Positions 26,247-35,815 of a stretch of 64,000 bases of DNA are shown in pieces. The notes beneath the pieces were generated by a model. It saw only the letters and a program-made list of their open reading frames with translations, had not been told where the DNA came from and ran no database searches. The position numbers and the translations under genes are program-made. The DNA comes from Frigoribacterium sp. SL97. Its GTDB lineage: Bacteria > Actinomycetota > Actinomycetes > Actinomycetales > Microbacteriaceae. Position 1 is the first letter of the stretch. Every line of letters begins with the position of its first letter. The stretch spans positions 124,001 to 188,000 of the forward strand of contig NZ_CP113062.1 of assembly GCF_026625765.1 (NCBI RefSeq). The letters run 5' to 3'.

Positions 26247-28406
26247 TCAGAAGCCGGGGAGCAGGCTGACGATCAGGTCGATGATCTTGATGCCGACGAA
26301 CGGGGCGACGACGCCGCCGAGTCCGTAGACGAGGAGGTTGCGCGACAGGATCGACGACGCCGACGCCGCCCGGTACTTCACGCCCCGCAGGGCGAGCGGG
26401 ATGAGCACGACGATCACGAGGGCGTTGAAGACGATCGCCGAGAGGATCGCCGAGGCCGGCGAGGACAGCTGCATGACGTTCAGCAGCCCGAGCCCGGGGA
26501 ACACCCCGGCGAACATGGCCGGGATGATCGCGAAGTACTTCGCGATGTCGTTGGCGATCGAGAACGTCGTGAGGGCGCCGCGGGTGATGAGCAGCTGCTT
26601 GCCGATGCGGACGATGTCGATCAGCTTCGTCGGGTCGCTGTCGAGGTCGACCATGTTGCCGGCCTCCTTCGCGGCCGAGGTGCCCGTGTTCATCGCGACG
26701 CCGACGTCGGCCTGGGCCAGCGCGGGGGCGTCGTTGGTGCCGTCGCCGGTCATCGCGACGAGCGCGCCTCCTTCTTGCTCCCGGCGGATGAGGGCGAGCT
26801 TGTCCTCCGGGGTGGCCTCGGCGAGGTAGTCGTCGACGCCGGCCTCGGCCGCGATCGCCTTGGCGGTGAGGGGGTTGTCGCCGGTGATCATGACCGTGCG
26901 GATGCCCATGCTGCGCAGTTCGGCGAAGCGTTCGCGCAGGCCGGTCTTGACGACGTCCTTGAGGTACACGACGCCGAGGACGCGAGCCTCCGAGGCCGTG
27001 GTCTTGATCGCGACGACCAAGGGGGTCCCTCCGGCGTTCGAGATCTCGTCGATGCGGGTCTGCAGTTCGTCGTGCTCGGTGCTGGCGAGACGACGGTCCT
27101 CCTCGACCCAGGCGATGACGGAGTTGCCGGCACCCTTGCGGATCTGCGTGCCGTCGGGTAGGTCGAGACCCGACATGCGGGTCTGGGCGGTGAAGGGCAC
27201 GATCTCACCCGGCTGACCGTCGGCGTCGTGCCACCCCGTCGTCAGGGCGAGGTCGACGATCGACTTGCCCTCGGGGGTCGGGTCGCTGAGCGACGACCGG
27301 GCGGCGGCGTCGACGAGTTCGGCCCGGGCGATGCCGTCGAGCGGCGTGAACTCGGCCGCCTGCCGGTTGCCGTAGGTGATGGTGCCGGTCTTGTCGAGCA
27401 GCAGCGTGGTGACGTCACCGGCGGCCTCGACCGCGCGGCCCGACATGGCGAGCACGTTGCGCTGCACCAGGCGATCCATGCCCGCGATGCCGATGGCGCT
27501 GAGCAGCGCCCCGATCGTCGTGGGGATGAGGCAGACCAGCAGGGCGATGAGCACGGGGATGCTCACCGACGCGTCGCTGTAGGCCGCGATGGGGTTCAAC
27601 GTCAGGGTCACGACGACGAACACGATCGACAGGCTCGCGAGCAGGATGTTCAGCGCGATCTCGTTCGGGGTCTTCTGGCGGGAGGCGCCCTCGACGAGGC
27701 GGATCATGCGGTCGACGAAGGTCTCGCCGGGCTTGCTCGTGATGCGCACGACCACCCGGTCGGACAGCACGCGGGTGCCGCCGGTGACCGCGCTGCGGTC
27801 GCCGCCCGACTCGCGGATCACCGGGGCGGACTCGCCCGTGATGGCCGACTCGTCGACGCTGGCGATGCCCCAGACGATGTCGCCGTCGCCGGGGATCAGC
27901 TCGCCGGCGGTCACCACGACCGTGTCGCCGAGCGTGAGGTCGGCCGAGGACACCGACTCCGAGGAGGCGCGCTCGGCACCGGCGTCGGACGTCGCGTCGT
28001 ACGAGACCACGCGCTGGGCGGTGGTGCTGGTGCGGGTCGCCTTGAGGGTCTCGGCCTGTGCCTTGCCGCGACCCTCGGCGACGGACTCGGCGAGGTTCGC
28101 GAAGACGACGGTCAGCCAGAGCCAGACCGCGATGGCCCAGGTGAACGAGCCGGGGACGGGCGAGCCGCCCGAGGTCTCGGGACCGGTGAAGAGGCCGGCG
28201 ATCGCGAGGATCGTCGTGTAGGCGGCACCGACCTCGACGATGAACATGACGGGGTTGTGCCACATCTCGCGCGGGTCGAGTTTGCGGAGCGCGCCGGGCA
28301 GGGCCGCGACGAGCTGGGCGGCGCCGAACGCGCCTCCTCGGTTCGTCGGGGTCTGGTCACCCTCGCGCTCGTGGTCGGTGGTCGGTGTGTCGGTGGTGAT
28401 GGACAT
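26247..28406 (-). CDS. kdpB: KdpB, P-type ATPase catalytic subunit for potassium
   Basis: 719 residues from ATG 28406. The phosphorylation motif LLLDKTGTITYGNRQA, the TGES loop ESAITGESAPVI, KGAGNSVIAW in the nucleotide domain, and MTGDGTNDAPALAQADVG are all intact. Several TM helices surround them. KdpB hydrolyses ATP to drive high-affinity K+ import through KdpA. An N-terminal extension of about 35 residues precedes the usual start of the family. Confidence 0.97.
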   Translation of the reverse strand: MSITTDTPTTDHEREGDQTPTNRGGAFGAAQLVAALPGALRKLDPREMWHNPVMFIVEVGAAYTTILAIAGLFTGPETSGGSPVPGSFTWAIAVWLWLTVVFANLAESVAEGRGKAQAETLKATRTSTTAQRVVSYDATSDAGAERASSESVSSADLTLGDTVVVTAGELIPGDGDIVWGIASVDESAITGESAPVIRESGGDRSAVTGGTRVLSDRVVVRITSKPGETFVDRMIRLVEGASRQKTPNEIALNILLASLSIVFVVVTLTLNPIAAYSDASVSIPVLIALLVCLIPTTIGALLSAIGIAGMDRLVQRNVLAMSGRAVEAAGDVTTLLLDKTGTITYGNRQAAEFTPLDGIARAELVDAAARSSLSDPTPEGKSIVDLALTTGWHDADGQPGEIVPFTAQTRMSGLDLPDGTQIRKGAGNSVIAWVEEDRRLASTEHDELQTRIDEISNAGGTPLVVAIKTTASEARVLGVVYLKDVVKTGLRERFAELRSMGIRTVMITGDNPLTAKAIAAEAGVDDYLAEATPEDKLALIRREQEGGALVAMTGDGTNDAPALAQADVGVAMNTGTSAAKEAGNMVDLDSDPTKLIDIVRIGKQLLITRGALTTFSIANDIAKYFAIIPAMFAGVFPGLGLLNVMQLSSPASAILSAIVFNALVIVVLIPLALRGVKYRAASASSILSRNLLVYGLGGVVAPFVGIKIIDLIVSLLPGF

Positions 28407-28408
28407 GG

Positions 28409-30082
28409 TCACTTCAGCCCTTCGGCGAGCGGTCCCAGTGCGAGGACGGGGAAGTAGGTCAGCGCGGTGATGATCACCGAGACGCCGGTGAGCAGGCCCA
28501 CGAACTGCGGGCGGTGGGTGGGCAGGGTCCCGGCGGTGGCGGGGACCCTGTCCTGTGCGGCGAAGGAGCCGGCGAGGGCGAGCACGAGCACGATCGGGAG
28601 GAAACGGCCGAGCAGCATCGCGACACCGAGGGTGGTGTTGAACCAGGGGGTGTTCGCCGTGAGGCCGGCGAAGGCGGAGCCGTTGTTGTTCGCGGCGGAG
28701 GTGAAGGCGTAGAGCACCTCGCTGAAGCCGTGCAGGCCCGGGTTCCAGATCGACGTGCCCTCGACGTCGGCACGCACCGCGGGGATCGCGAAGCTCAGCG
28801 CCGTGAAGGCGAGGACGATGGTCGGCGTGACCAGGATGTAGAGGCTGGCGAGCTTGATCTCGCGCGGCCCGATCTTCTTGCCGAGGTACTCCGGGGTGCG
28901 GCCGACGAGCAGGCCCGCGATGAACACCGTGATGACGGCCAGGACGAGCATCCCGTAGAGGCCTGATCCGACGCCGCCGGGGGCGATCTCGCCGAGCATC
29001 ATGTTGATCATCGGCATCATGCCGCCGAGGGCGGTGTACGAGTCGTGCATCGAGTTCACCGCCCCCGTCGACGTCAGGGTCGAGGTGGAACCGAACAGGG
29101 TCGATCCCCAGATGCCGAACCGCGCCTCCTTGCCTTCCATCGCGCCTCCGGCGAGCTGGGTGGCGGTGCCGGCACCGCGGAGCTCGAACCAGGTCATGGC
29201 GGTCAGCGAGACGGCGAAGATCGTCGTCATGACGGCGGCGATCGCGACGCCCTGCTTCGTCGAGCCGACCATGCGGCCGAAGGTGCGCGGCAGCGAGAAC
29301 GGGATGACGAGCATCATGAGGATCTCGAACAGGCTCGTCCACGGCGTGGGGTTCTCGAAGGGGTGGGAGCTGTTGGCGTTGAAGAAGCCGCCACCGTTGG
29401 TGCCGAGCATCTTGATCGCCTCCTGCGAGGCGACGGGCCCGCCGGGGATCGTCGCGGTCCCTCCGGTGAGGGTCGTGACGTCGGTGAACCCGGCGACGTT
29501 CTGGACGACCCCACCCGCGACGAGCACGAAGGCCGCGACGACGGCCAGGGGGAGCAGCAGGCGGACGAGCGTGCGTGTCAGGTCGACCCAGAAGTTGCCC
29601 AGCGTGCCGCTCTTCGCGCGGGCGAGCCCTCGGATGACGGCCACGGCGACCACGATCCCGACGGCCGCGGAGACGAAGTTCTGGACGGCGAGTCCGCCGA
29701 GCTGCACCGCGTACCCGAGGGTCACGTCGGGCGAGTACGACTGCCAGTTGGTGTTCGTGACGAAGGAGGCCGCGGTGTTGAACGACAGGCCCTCGGGGAC
29801 GGCGGGGAAGCCGAGCGAGTAGGGCAGGAACGCCTGGAGGCGTTGGATCGCGTAGACGAACAGCACGCCGACGACGGAGAAGCTGAGGACCCCGCGCAGG
29901 TAGGCGGGCCAGGTCTGTTCCGCCGCGGAGTCGACGCCGATGAGGCGGTAGAAGCCACGCTCGACGCGGGCGTCCTTCGCCGTCGTGAAGATCCGCGCCA
30001 TGTAGTCACCCAAGGGGCGGTACACGACGACGAGGACGACGACGACCGTGAGGATCTGGAGGATGCCGAACAGCGCGTCCAT
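28409..30082 (-). CDS. kdpA: KdpA potassium-binding channel subunit
   Basis: 557 residues. Ten or so TM helices, with the selectivity-filter-like loops FVTNTNWQSYS, GTNGGGFFNANSSHPFENP and TSAANNNGSAFAGL (SKT-superfamily pores). Its ATG overlaps the kdpF stop (TGATG) and its stop lies 2 bp before the kdpB start codon. The length matches the family. Confidence 0.97.
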   Translation of the reverse strand: MDALFGILQILTVVVVLVVVYRPLGDYMARIFTTAKDARVERGFYRLIGVDSAAEQTWPAYLRGVLSFSVVGVLFVYAIQRLQAFLPYSLGFPAVPEGLSFNTAASFVTNTNWQSYSPDVTLGYAVQLGGLAVQNFVSAAVGIVVAVAVIRGLARAKSGTLGNFWVDLTRTLVRLLLPLAVVAAFVLVAGGVVQNVAGFTDVTTLTGGTATIPGGPVASQEAIKMLGTNGGGFFNANSSHPFENPTPWTSLFEILMMLVIPFSLPRTFGRMVGSTKQGVAIAAVMTTIFAVSLTAMTWFELRGAGTATQLAGGAMEGKEARFGIWGSTLFGSTSTLTSTGAVNSMHDSYTALGGMMPMINMMLGEIAPGGVGSGLYGMLVLAVITVFIAGLLVGRTPEYLGKKIGPREIKLASLYILVTPTIVLAFTALSFAIPAVRADVEGTSIWNPGLHGFSEVLYAFTSAANNNGSAFAGLTANTPWFNTTLGVAMLLGRFLPIVLVLALAGSFAAQDRVPATAGTLPTHRPQFVGLLTGVSVIITALTYFPVLALGPLAEGLK

Positions 30083-30171
30083 CAGAAGCGCTCGGGCTTC
30101 ACGAGGGCGTACACGAGGTACGCCAGGGCGGCCACGGCGAGGACGGCGGCTCCGATGCTGAAGACGATCAC
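30082..30171 (-). CDS. kdpF: KdpF small stabilising subunit
   Basis: 29 residues from GTG 30171: one TM helix (VFSIGAAVLAVAALAYLVYAL) ending VKPERF, the classical KdpF tail. It overlaps kdpA by one base. KdpF is known to stabilise the KdpABC complex in the membrane. Confidence 0.9.
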   Translation of the reverse strand: MIVFSIGAAVLAVAALAYLVYALVKPERF

Positions 30172-30251
30172 AGCTTCTCGACCCCCTTCGCGACGAGGGA
30201 CACCACTGCGAACACAGCGATGACGGCGAGCACGTACACGATGTCGAGCAC
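30168..30251 (-). CDS. 27-residue membrane peptide, first ORF of the kdp operon
   Basis: GTG 30251 opens a 27-codon frame, one TM helix (VYVLAVIAVFAVVSLVA) and a basic KGVEKL end. Its TGA overlaps the GTG of kdpF (GTGA). It looks like a KdpF relative or leader peptide. Similar tiny ORFs precede kdpF in other actinobacteria, as far as I recall. Upstream, 30252-30519 is a divergent promoter region with no other feature. Confidence 0.6.
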   Translation of the reverse strand: MLDIVYVLAVIAVFAVVSLVAKGVEKL

Positions 30252-30519
30252 TACGACTCCAAGGAGGACGATCGACGGGCCGGACGGCCCGGTGCCCGTC
30301 GTGGGCACAGCGAGTCAGTAGACACCTCGCCGCAGCGCCGATCGCGGGCCCTTACGACTTCCCTACGCCGAACGCCGTCTTCCTCACGGACACCACACGC
30401 CCACCACACGCCCACCGGGGCCGGGAGGCGAGGCGGCGACGACGACGCTCCCGGCGGACGGCCGTGACCTCGGCGAGATCGCCTGGTCGCGAATGCGCGA
30501 GCGCTGGCACGATGGCCGC

Positions 30520-31830
30520 ATGTTCCCCTCCACACCCAGGACGAACCCGCTTCGCGACGACTCGATCGCCCTGCTCACCCGGGGTTACGGTTTCGGTGCG
30601 CGCCTCTGGGAGCGAACGCGGACGGGCGCCCGGGCCGTGCCTCTCCGCCTGCTCGGGCGGGAGGCGCTGCTGGTCCGGGGCGCCGAGGCCGTCGAGCTCT
30701 TCTACGACGAACGGCAGATCGCTCGGCACGGGGCCATGCCCGCGATCGTCCAGCAGACGCTCTTCGGCACCGGGTCCGTGCACAGCCTCGACGGAGCGGA
30801 ACACCGGCACCGCAAAGCGACGTTCCTCGACGTCGCGTACGAGGACGACCAGGTCGCCCGGCTGACGCCCCTGCTCGAACGGGAGTGGCGGCACGAGATC
30901 GATGCCTGGCTGTCCGGGGGTCGACGCTCCGCCTACGATGCGGCCGTCGGGGCGTTCGGTCGCGCGAGCATGAGGTGGGCGGGCCTGCCGGGAACCCCGG
31001 AGGCGCGGACCCGCTGGTCGGCCCGCCTCGCGCAGATCGTCGACGGCTTCGGTGTGCCGTACTCCCCCGAGTACCTGCTGGCAGCGGTGAACCGTGCCTG
31101 GTCCGATCGGCACGCTCGCCGCCTCGTCGAGGCGGTTCGCGCCGGCGCTCTCGCGCCTGGGGAAGGCACGGCCCTCGACGAGTGGGCTCGGCACCGGGAC
31201 CCCGAGGGCGAGCTGCTGCCCGCGAAGCTGGCGGGGATCGAGCTGCAGAACAGCGTCCGCCCGATGATCGCGGTGGCCCGCTTCGTCGCGTTCGCCGCGA
31301 AGGCACTGCACGACCACCCCGAGTGGCGAGAGCGGATCGCCGAGGAAGCCACCGACCGTGGAACGTCGACCGGTGGGCCGCTCGCCGTCGCGTTCGCGCA
31401 GGAGGTCCGGCGGACCGCGCCGTTCGTCCCGATGCTGCCCGGCTGGGCGCGCCACGACGTCGAGATCGACGCACGGGAGCTCCCCGCCGGCGGGCGGGTC
31501 CTGCTCGACATCCTCGGCACCGACACGGATGACGCCTCCTGGAACCGCGCCTCCGAGTTCGATCCGGACCGTTTCGTGGGCGTCGACGACTACGAGGCGA
31601 TCTCGACGTTCATCCCTCACGGTGGCGGGGACCCCGCGGGCGGACACCGATGCCCCGGCGAGAAGCTCGCCATCGCCGGCCTCGCCGCCGCCGTCTCGGC
31701 GCTCAGCGACCCTCGCCTGGCGATCCTCGACGACGGGCTCGACGTCGACCGGCGACGGCTGCCGACGAAACCGTCGTCCGGCGGCCGGGTCCGCGCAGCC
31801 GGAGCGCCATCCCGGTGCCCGTTCCACTGA
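30520..31830 (+). CDS. CYP152-family cytochrome P450 (fatty-acid peroxygenase)
   Basis: 436 residues from ATG 30520; an ATG at 30493 is a longer alternative. The haem-binding loop FIPHGGGDPAGGHRCPGEKLAI carries the ligand Cys and the insertion typical of CYP152 peroxygenases. QEVRRTAPFVPMLPG holds the Arg that binds the substrate carboxylate. FGTGSVHSLDGAEHRHRKATF is also diagnostic. These enzymes hydroxylate or decarboxylate fatty acids using H2O2 and need no redox partner. The gene is divergent from kdp. Confidence 0.92.
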   Translation: MFPSTPRTNPLRDDSIALLTRGYGFGARLWERTRTGARAVPLRLLGREALLVRGAEAVELFYDERQIARHGAMPAIVQQTLFGTGSVHSLDGAEHRHRKATFLDVAYEDDQVARLTPLLEREWRHEIDAWLSGGRRSAYDAAVGAFGRASMRWAGLPGTPEARTRWSARLAQIVDGFGVPYSPEYLLAAVNRAWSDRHARRLVEAVRAGALAPGEGTALDEWARHRDPEGELLPAKLAGIELQNSVRPMIAVARFVAFAAKALHDHPEWRERIAEEATDRGTSTGGPLAVAFAQEVRRTAPFVPMLPGWARHDVEIDARELPAGGRVLLDILGTDTDDASWNRASEFDPDRFVGVDDYEAISTFIPHGGGDPAGGHRCPGEKLAIAGLAAAVSALSDPRLAILDDGLDVDRRRLPTKPSSGGRVRAAGAPSRCPFH

Positions 31831-31919
31831 CGTCACCGCGACGCGATCGGCCCTACCTCCGAGCGGGGGTTCTCGGCAACCCCTCTCCGCGCATCCGGCC
31901 CCGGGCATAGACACGATCC

Positions 31920-32099
31920 ATGCCGATCCCCACCCGCGGTTTCGCTCACCTCGTCGCCTTCGTCCTGCTCGTCGCCGTCACGGGACGAGCCGACTCCGTC
32001 GCCGGTCACGTGCGACATCGGCTCGCCCACGAGGCCGCTGCCACCCACCACTCTCGTGGCGCCCGGGCGCCATCGAGATCCGAGAGGCGACCACGATGA
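31920..32099 (+). CDS. Candidate small membrane protein
   Basis: 59 codons from ATG 31920. A hydrophobic stretch (FAHLVAFVLLVAVTG) is followed by a His/Arg-rich tail. Its TGA overlaps ATG 32096 of a 16-codon ORF, whose own TGA overlaps ATG 32143 of the next gene. No homology was recognised. It could be a chance frame. Confidence 0.3.
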   Translation: MPIPTRGFAHLVAFVLLVAVTGRADSVAGHVRHRLAHEAAATHHSRGARAPSRSERRPR

Positions 32100-32142
32100 T
32101 CGAGCAACCCCTGCCGCCGGCCGTCTCCCCCGCGCCATGCCC

Positions 32143-32343
32143 ATGATCTTGCTCGACCCGATCGCCGAGGGCACCTGGCGCGTCCTCGACTACCGGAACG
32201 GGAAGACCGGGATCGACGTCCTCGTCGGCTTCGTGCAGAGGGTGACGGACGCCTACGCGGTGACCGATCTCTCGCAGCCCGACGAACAGCGCCTCTGTCA
32301 CACCCTCGTCGAAGTCCAGGAGCTGTTCGGGGCGGAGGGGTGA
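32143..32343 (+). CDS. Small conserved-looking hypothetical protein
   Basis: 66 residues from ATG 32143; ATG 32137 is an alternative. It begins MILLDPIAEGTWRVLDYR, then KTGIDVLVGFVQRV, and ends VEVQELFGAEG. The beta-rich compact composition suggests a real small domain. No name can be given. It lies in a 700-bp stretch between the P450 and TrkH genes that is otherwise empty. Confidence 0.55.
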   Translation: MILLDPIAEGTWRVLDYRNGKTGIDVLVGFVQRVTDAYAVTDLSQPDEQRLCHTLVEVQELFGAEG

Positions 32344-32527
32344 GGAAGAACGCTGCGACGAACGACTCACGGAGCCGGAGCGTGACGGCGCGCGGAGCGG
32401 CTTCTTCCCGGCAGGTCGCCGGCACCTCGGAGGACACACCGTAGCGCGGTCGGCCTCGCGGACTCTCTCCGCGTTCCTCCGTTCGGCGCCGGTCGACATT
32501 GCGGGGCGGCGGGCGAAGTGTCTTACT

Positions 32528-33919
32528 GTGGGGCCGGTGACGACGCAGACGAAGAGCACCGCCGCTCCTGCCCGGATCGCTGCCTTCTCGCAGGGTGTCC
32601 TGCGCCGCTCGCCTGCACTGGTCGCGCTGGGGATCTTCCTCGGCGTCGTCCTGCTCTTCTCCGCCCTGCTGGCACTCCCCGTCGCGACGGCCGACGGCAC
32701 GAGGACCCCGCTGCACGACGCGGTCTTCACCGCGGTGTCCGCGATGACCGTCACCGGGCTCGTGACCGTCGACACGGCGACCCACTGGTCCTTCTTCGGC
32801 CAGGTCGTCATCCTCGCCGGGGTCCAGGTCGGCGGCCTCGGCATCGTGACCATCGCGCTCCTGTTGTCGCGGGCCGTCACGCACAAGCTCGGCGTACGCG
32901 GGCGGATCATGGCCCAGCAAGGCATCGGCACCAGCAAGCTCGGCGAGGTCCAGTCCCTGCTCAAGATCGTCGTACTCACCACGGTCGTCGTGGAGGCGGC
33001 TCTCGCGCTCGTGCTCGTGCCCGCGTTCATCGTGCGGGAAGGGTCGTTCGTCTCGGGCACGTGGCACGGTGTCTTCTACGCGGTCTCGGCCTTCAACAAT
33101 GCCGGCTTCGTCACCCACGCCGACGGCCTCGAACAGTTCGCCACCGACCCGGCCATCATCGTCCCTCTCATGGTCGGAGTGTTCGTGGGCAGCCTGGGCT
33201 TCCCCGTCTTCATGGTTCTCATGGTGCACAAGACCCACCTGCGACGCTGGAACCTCCACACGAAGCTGACCGTGACGGTCACCACCGGGCTCCTGATCGT
33301 GGGAGCTGCGGTGTGGACGCTCCTCGAGTGGAGCAACACGGCGACCATCGGCGACCTCCCGGCGGGCGAGAAGCTGGTCCACGGGCTCTTCGCCTCGACC
33401 ATGATGCGCAGCGGCGGCTTCGCGCTCGTCGACACCGGCGCCTCCCACCCCATCACCCTGCTGGCCACCGACGCCCTCATGTTCGTCGGCGGCGGGTCCG
33501 CCTCCACGGCGGGCGGCATCAAGGTCACGACCATCGCCCTGCTGTTCCTCGCGATCGCCGCCGAGGGCAAGGGCGACAAGAACGTCCGCGTGTTCCGCCG
33601 CACCGTCCCCGAGGCAGCTCTCCGCGTCGCGATCAGCGTCATCTTCCTCGGCGCCACCCTCGTCCTCGCCGCGACCGCACTCATCATGACCGTCAGCGAC
33701 GAACCCCTCGACCGCATCCTCTTCGAGGTGATCTCCGCCTTCGCCACCTGCGGCCTCAGCGTCGGACTCAGCCAAGAGCTCGACCCGTTCGGGAAGTACG
33801 TCCTCGCCGCCCTCATGTTCGCCGGCCGGGTCGGACCCATCGGCCTCGCGTCGGCACTCGCCGTCCGACGCCGCACCCTGCTCTACGACTACCCGGAAGA
33901 CCGCCCCGTCATCGGGTGA
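32528..33919 (+). CDS. TrkH family potassium uptake protein
   Basis: 463 residues from GTG 32528; GTG 32537 is also possible. Repeated M-P-M units with pore loops TAVSAMTVTGLVTVD, SAFNNAGFVTH, TMMRSGGFALVD and ISAFATCGLSVGLS mark a TrkH/KtrB channel subunit. MFVGGGSASTAGGIK is the family's signature gating region. No TrkA/KtrA regulatory subunit is nearby. With kdpFABC 2 kb away, the region holds two potassium importers. Confidence 0.93.
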   Translation: MGPVTTQTKSTAAPARIAAFSQGVLRRSPALVALGIFLGVVLLFSALLALPVATADGTRTPLHDAVFTAVSAMTVTGLVTVDTATHWSFFGQVVILAGVQVGGLGIVTIALLLSRAVTHKLGVRGRIMAQQGIGTSKLGEVQSLLKIVVLTTVVVEAALALVLVPAFIVREGSFVSGTWHGVFYAVSAFNNAGFVTHADGLEQFATDPAIIVPLMVGVFVGSLGFPVFMVLMVHKTHLRRWNLHTKLTVTVTTGLLIVGAAVWTLLEWSNTATIGDLPAGEKLVHGLFASTMMRSGGFALVDTGASHPITLLATDALMFVGGGSASTAGGIKVTTIALLFLAIAAEGKGDKNVRVFRRTVPEAALRVAISVIFLGATLVLAATALIMTVSDEPLDRILFEVISAFATCGLSVGLSQELDPFGKYVLAALMFAGRVGPIGLASALAVRRRTLLYDYPEDRPVIG

Positions 33920-34080
33920 CACGGGCGTCGACGGGCAGCGCGGGGAAGACAAGCTCCACGGGTGATTCCGGGACGGGCGCTGCTGCGGGCAGAACGCCCG
34001 TGCTGAGGAGGTGACCTGTCGAGGTGCTTCGTCGAGAGGCGGATGCCCGTGCGTCGGCCCGGACGGATGGCCCGAAGGCC

Positions 34081-34653
34081 CTATCCGTCGACGTGCTTCC
34101 GGAGGGCGACGAGCGCGTCCCGGATGCGGGTCTTCATCGTCCCGATCGGGACGCCGGCGCGAACGGCTGCTTCGGACCGGGTGAAGCCGCCGTAGTACGT
34201 CAGCTCGAAGGCCTCGCGGTGCGCAACGGTGAGGGTTCGCATGGCCCTCGCGACCCGGTGGTGTTCGACCGAGATCTCGGCCTCTTCGGCGACGTCGTCT
34301 CGGCTGGGTTCATGGTCGCGGATGCCCACGGCGACGTCGCGGTCCCGTCCGGCCTGAGAAGACCGCACGCGGTCGATCGCACGGCGGCGCGCGCGCATCA
34401 GCAGCCACCCCACCGCCGTGCCCTCGGTGGGGTCGAACAGGGGCGCGTCCTGCCAGGCGGCGAGGAACACCTCTTGGGTGACCTCTTCGGACTGCGCCGG
34501 ATCGACCAGGATGCGGCGCACGAGCCCGAGGACCCGGGACACGGTGCAGTCGTAGAAGACAGCGAAGGCCCGCTCGTTGCCTTCACCGACGAGGGCGAGG
34601 AGTTCGTCGCCTGATCGTCGGGTCACGGCTGGCAGCGCAGGTGCAAGAGACAC
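34081..34653 (-). CDS. ECF RNA polymerase sigma factor (SigK-like)
   Basis: 190 residues from GTG 34653; the frame stays open to 34785 but the start fits the usual length of the group. Region 2 shows FYDCTVSRVLGLVRRIL and EEVTQEVFLAAWQDAP. Region 4 shows LTYYGGFTRSEAAVRAGVPIGTMKTRIRDAL. No anti-sigma gene is adjacent. It is convergent with TrkH across a 160-bp gap. Confidence 0.9.
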   Translation of the reverse strand: MSLAPALPAVTRRSGDELLALVGEGNERAFAVFYDCTVSRVLGLVRRILVDPAQSEEVTQEVFLAAWQDAPLFDPTEGTAVGWLLMRARRRAIDRVRSSQAGRDRDVAVGIRDHEPSRDDVAEEAEISVEHHRVARAMRTLTVAHREAFELTYYGGFTRSEAAVRAGVPIGTMKTRIRDALVALRKHVDG

Positions 34654-34826
34654 GGGGGAGCCATTCGTTCGGAAGGGGTACAGGAGGGATGCTCCCCCAG
34701 GCATTCGGCCACTGTATGCGGGTGCACCATGCGTGGTACCCCCAGTCCGGGACGCCCGTGCGTGGCCTTCGTCATCTGGCGGCACGGTGAGAGCAGGCGC
34801 GGCGACCCCTTGGTCGCCGCCCTCGG

Positions 34827-35165
34827 TCAGTCCACGCGGGCGATGCGGACGTCGACCCGCCTGACTGCCGTGCCCGCTCGGCCCAGCCTCTCCAGGAGGG
34901 CGTCGTGGACGCGGTGGGCGACGTCGGGCGAGATGCTGTCGGCATCGGTGGCGATGGTGAGGGCGACGACGCCGTCGTCGCCGATCTCGACCCGAGGAGG
35001 CGGGGGCGGTGTGCTCGGGTCGGGCGTCAGCCGGGCAGCCAGGAGAGCGGGCAGGGTCGCCCGCGGCTGGTAGATGTGAGCCACACCAGGAATTGCCTCG
35101 ACGAGCTCCTCGAGTTCGAGGGCGAGTGCGTCACGGGCGGTGTCGTCGAGGTCGTGGCTGGTCAT
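34827..35165 (-). CDS. Asp23/Gls24-related small protein
   Basis: 112 residues from ATG 35165, overlapping the stop of the upstream gene (ATGA). GVAHIYQPRATLPALLAARL and VALTIATDADSISPDVAHRVHDALLERL, with ending VRRVDVRIARVD, resemble the short alkaline-shock-like partner found after Asp23 genes in actinobacteria. Probably a membrane-stress accessory. Exact family unsure. Confidence 0.7.
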   Translation of the reverse strand: MTSHDLDDTARDALALELEELVEAIPGVAHIYQPRATLPALLAARLTPDPSTPPPPPRVEIGDDGVVALTIATDADSISPDVAHRVHDALLERLGRAGTAVRRVDVRIARVD

Positions 35166-35815
35166 CGTTCTTCCTCCGGGACGGGGGCTGCGCCGTCCGT
35201 GCGGATCGTGACGTCGATGCTCTCGACGTTCATCTCCGTGTGCGTCCGCAGCGCCTCCTCGACGGCCGAGCACACTGCGTCCGTCACGGCCTCCGCCGTC
35301 GCGCCGTGGTCACGGACGATGCGTGCCCACACACGGACGACGACCGGGGCACCGGGCGTGGTGACGTCACCCTCGAGCGTGCACCTCCCGATGAGGACAC
35401 CGTCGACGGTGTCGCCGGCGCGGCGGACGATGCTGCGGACGGCTCCCTCGGTGATGACGGAGTTCTCGGTCTCCTTCAGCGGCGGGAGGGGGATGTCCCG
35501 GCCGGCGTGCGCTTCGAGGCTGATGTTGGTGATGATCTCGGTGATCCAGTCGTCTTCGCGCGCGTCCTCGTCGAGCGCGTCGGCCTCGAGCGCTCCGTGG
35601 GACAGCATGCGCACCCTCGTCAGGGCATCGAGGACGTTCTGGCAAGCCGGTGAGTCGTCGATCGTCGGGTCCGCCGGGGTCATCCCGGCATCGAGGTAGT
35701 CGGCGAGCTCGTCGATGGTGTGCCCGTCGAGCCGGTCGGGCTCGAGCGACAGTGTCTCGACGTCGTCGCCGCTGACACCCGCGGCCTCGAGGTCGTCGGG
35801 AAGATCGGTGGTCAT
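35162..35815 (-). CDS. Asp23/Gls24 family envelope stress protein
   Basis: 217 residues from ATG 35815 with GGAGGG upstream. A zinc-finger-like, acidic N terminus (DELADYLDAG, SPACQNVLDAL) precedes the Asp23 domain (about 105-205): ENSVITEGAVRSIVRRAGDTVDGV, VVVRVWARIVRDHG, NVESIDVTIRTDG. Asp23 proteins are linked to cell-envelope and alkaline stress. The gene is coupled by ATGA overlaps to the sigma gene before it and the small gene after it. Confidence 0.82.
   Translation of the reverse strand: MTTDLPDDLEAAGVSGDDVETLSLEPDRLDGHTIDELADYLDAGMTPADPTIDDSPACQNVLDALTRVRMLSHGALEADALDEDAREDDWITEIITNISLEAHAGRDIPLPPLKETENSVITEGAVRSIVRRAGDTVDGVLIGRCTLEGDVTTPGAPVVVRVWARIVRDHGATAEAVTDAVCSAVEEALRTHTEMNVESIDVTIRTDGAAPVPEEER

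Noticed and set aside
26247..29342. One long kdpA-kdpB fusion protein from the continuous minus-strand frame
   Set aside because: The upstream part of that frame does not encode kdpA; the real kdpA is in another frame, ending at 28409 just before the kdpB start.
34024..34614. Gene on the plus strand over the sigma factor
   Set aside because: It is the complement of a clear ECF sigma factor and has no ribosome site or domain.
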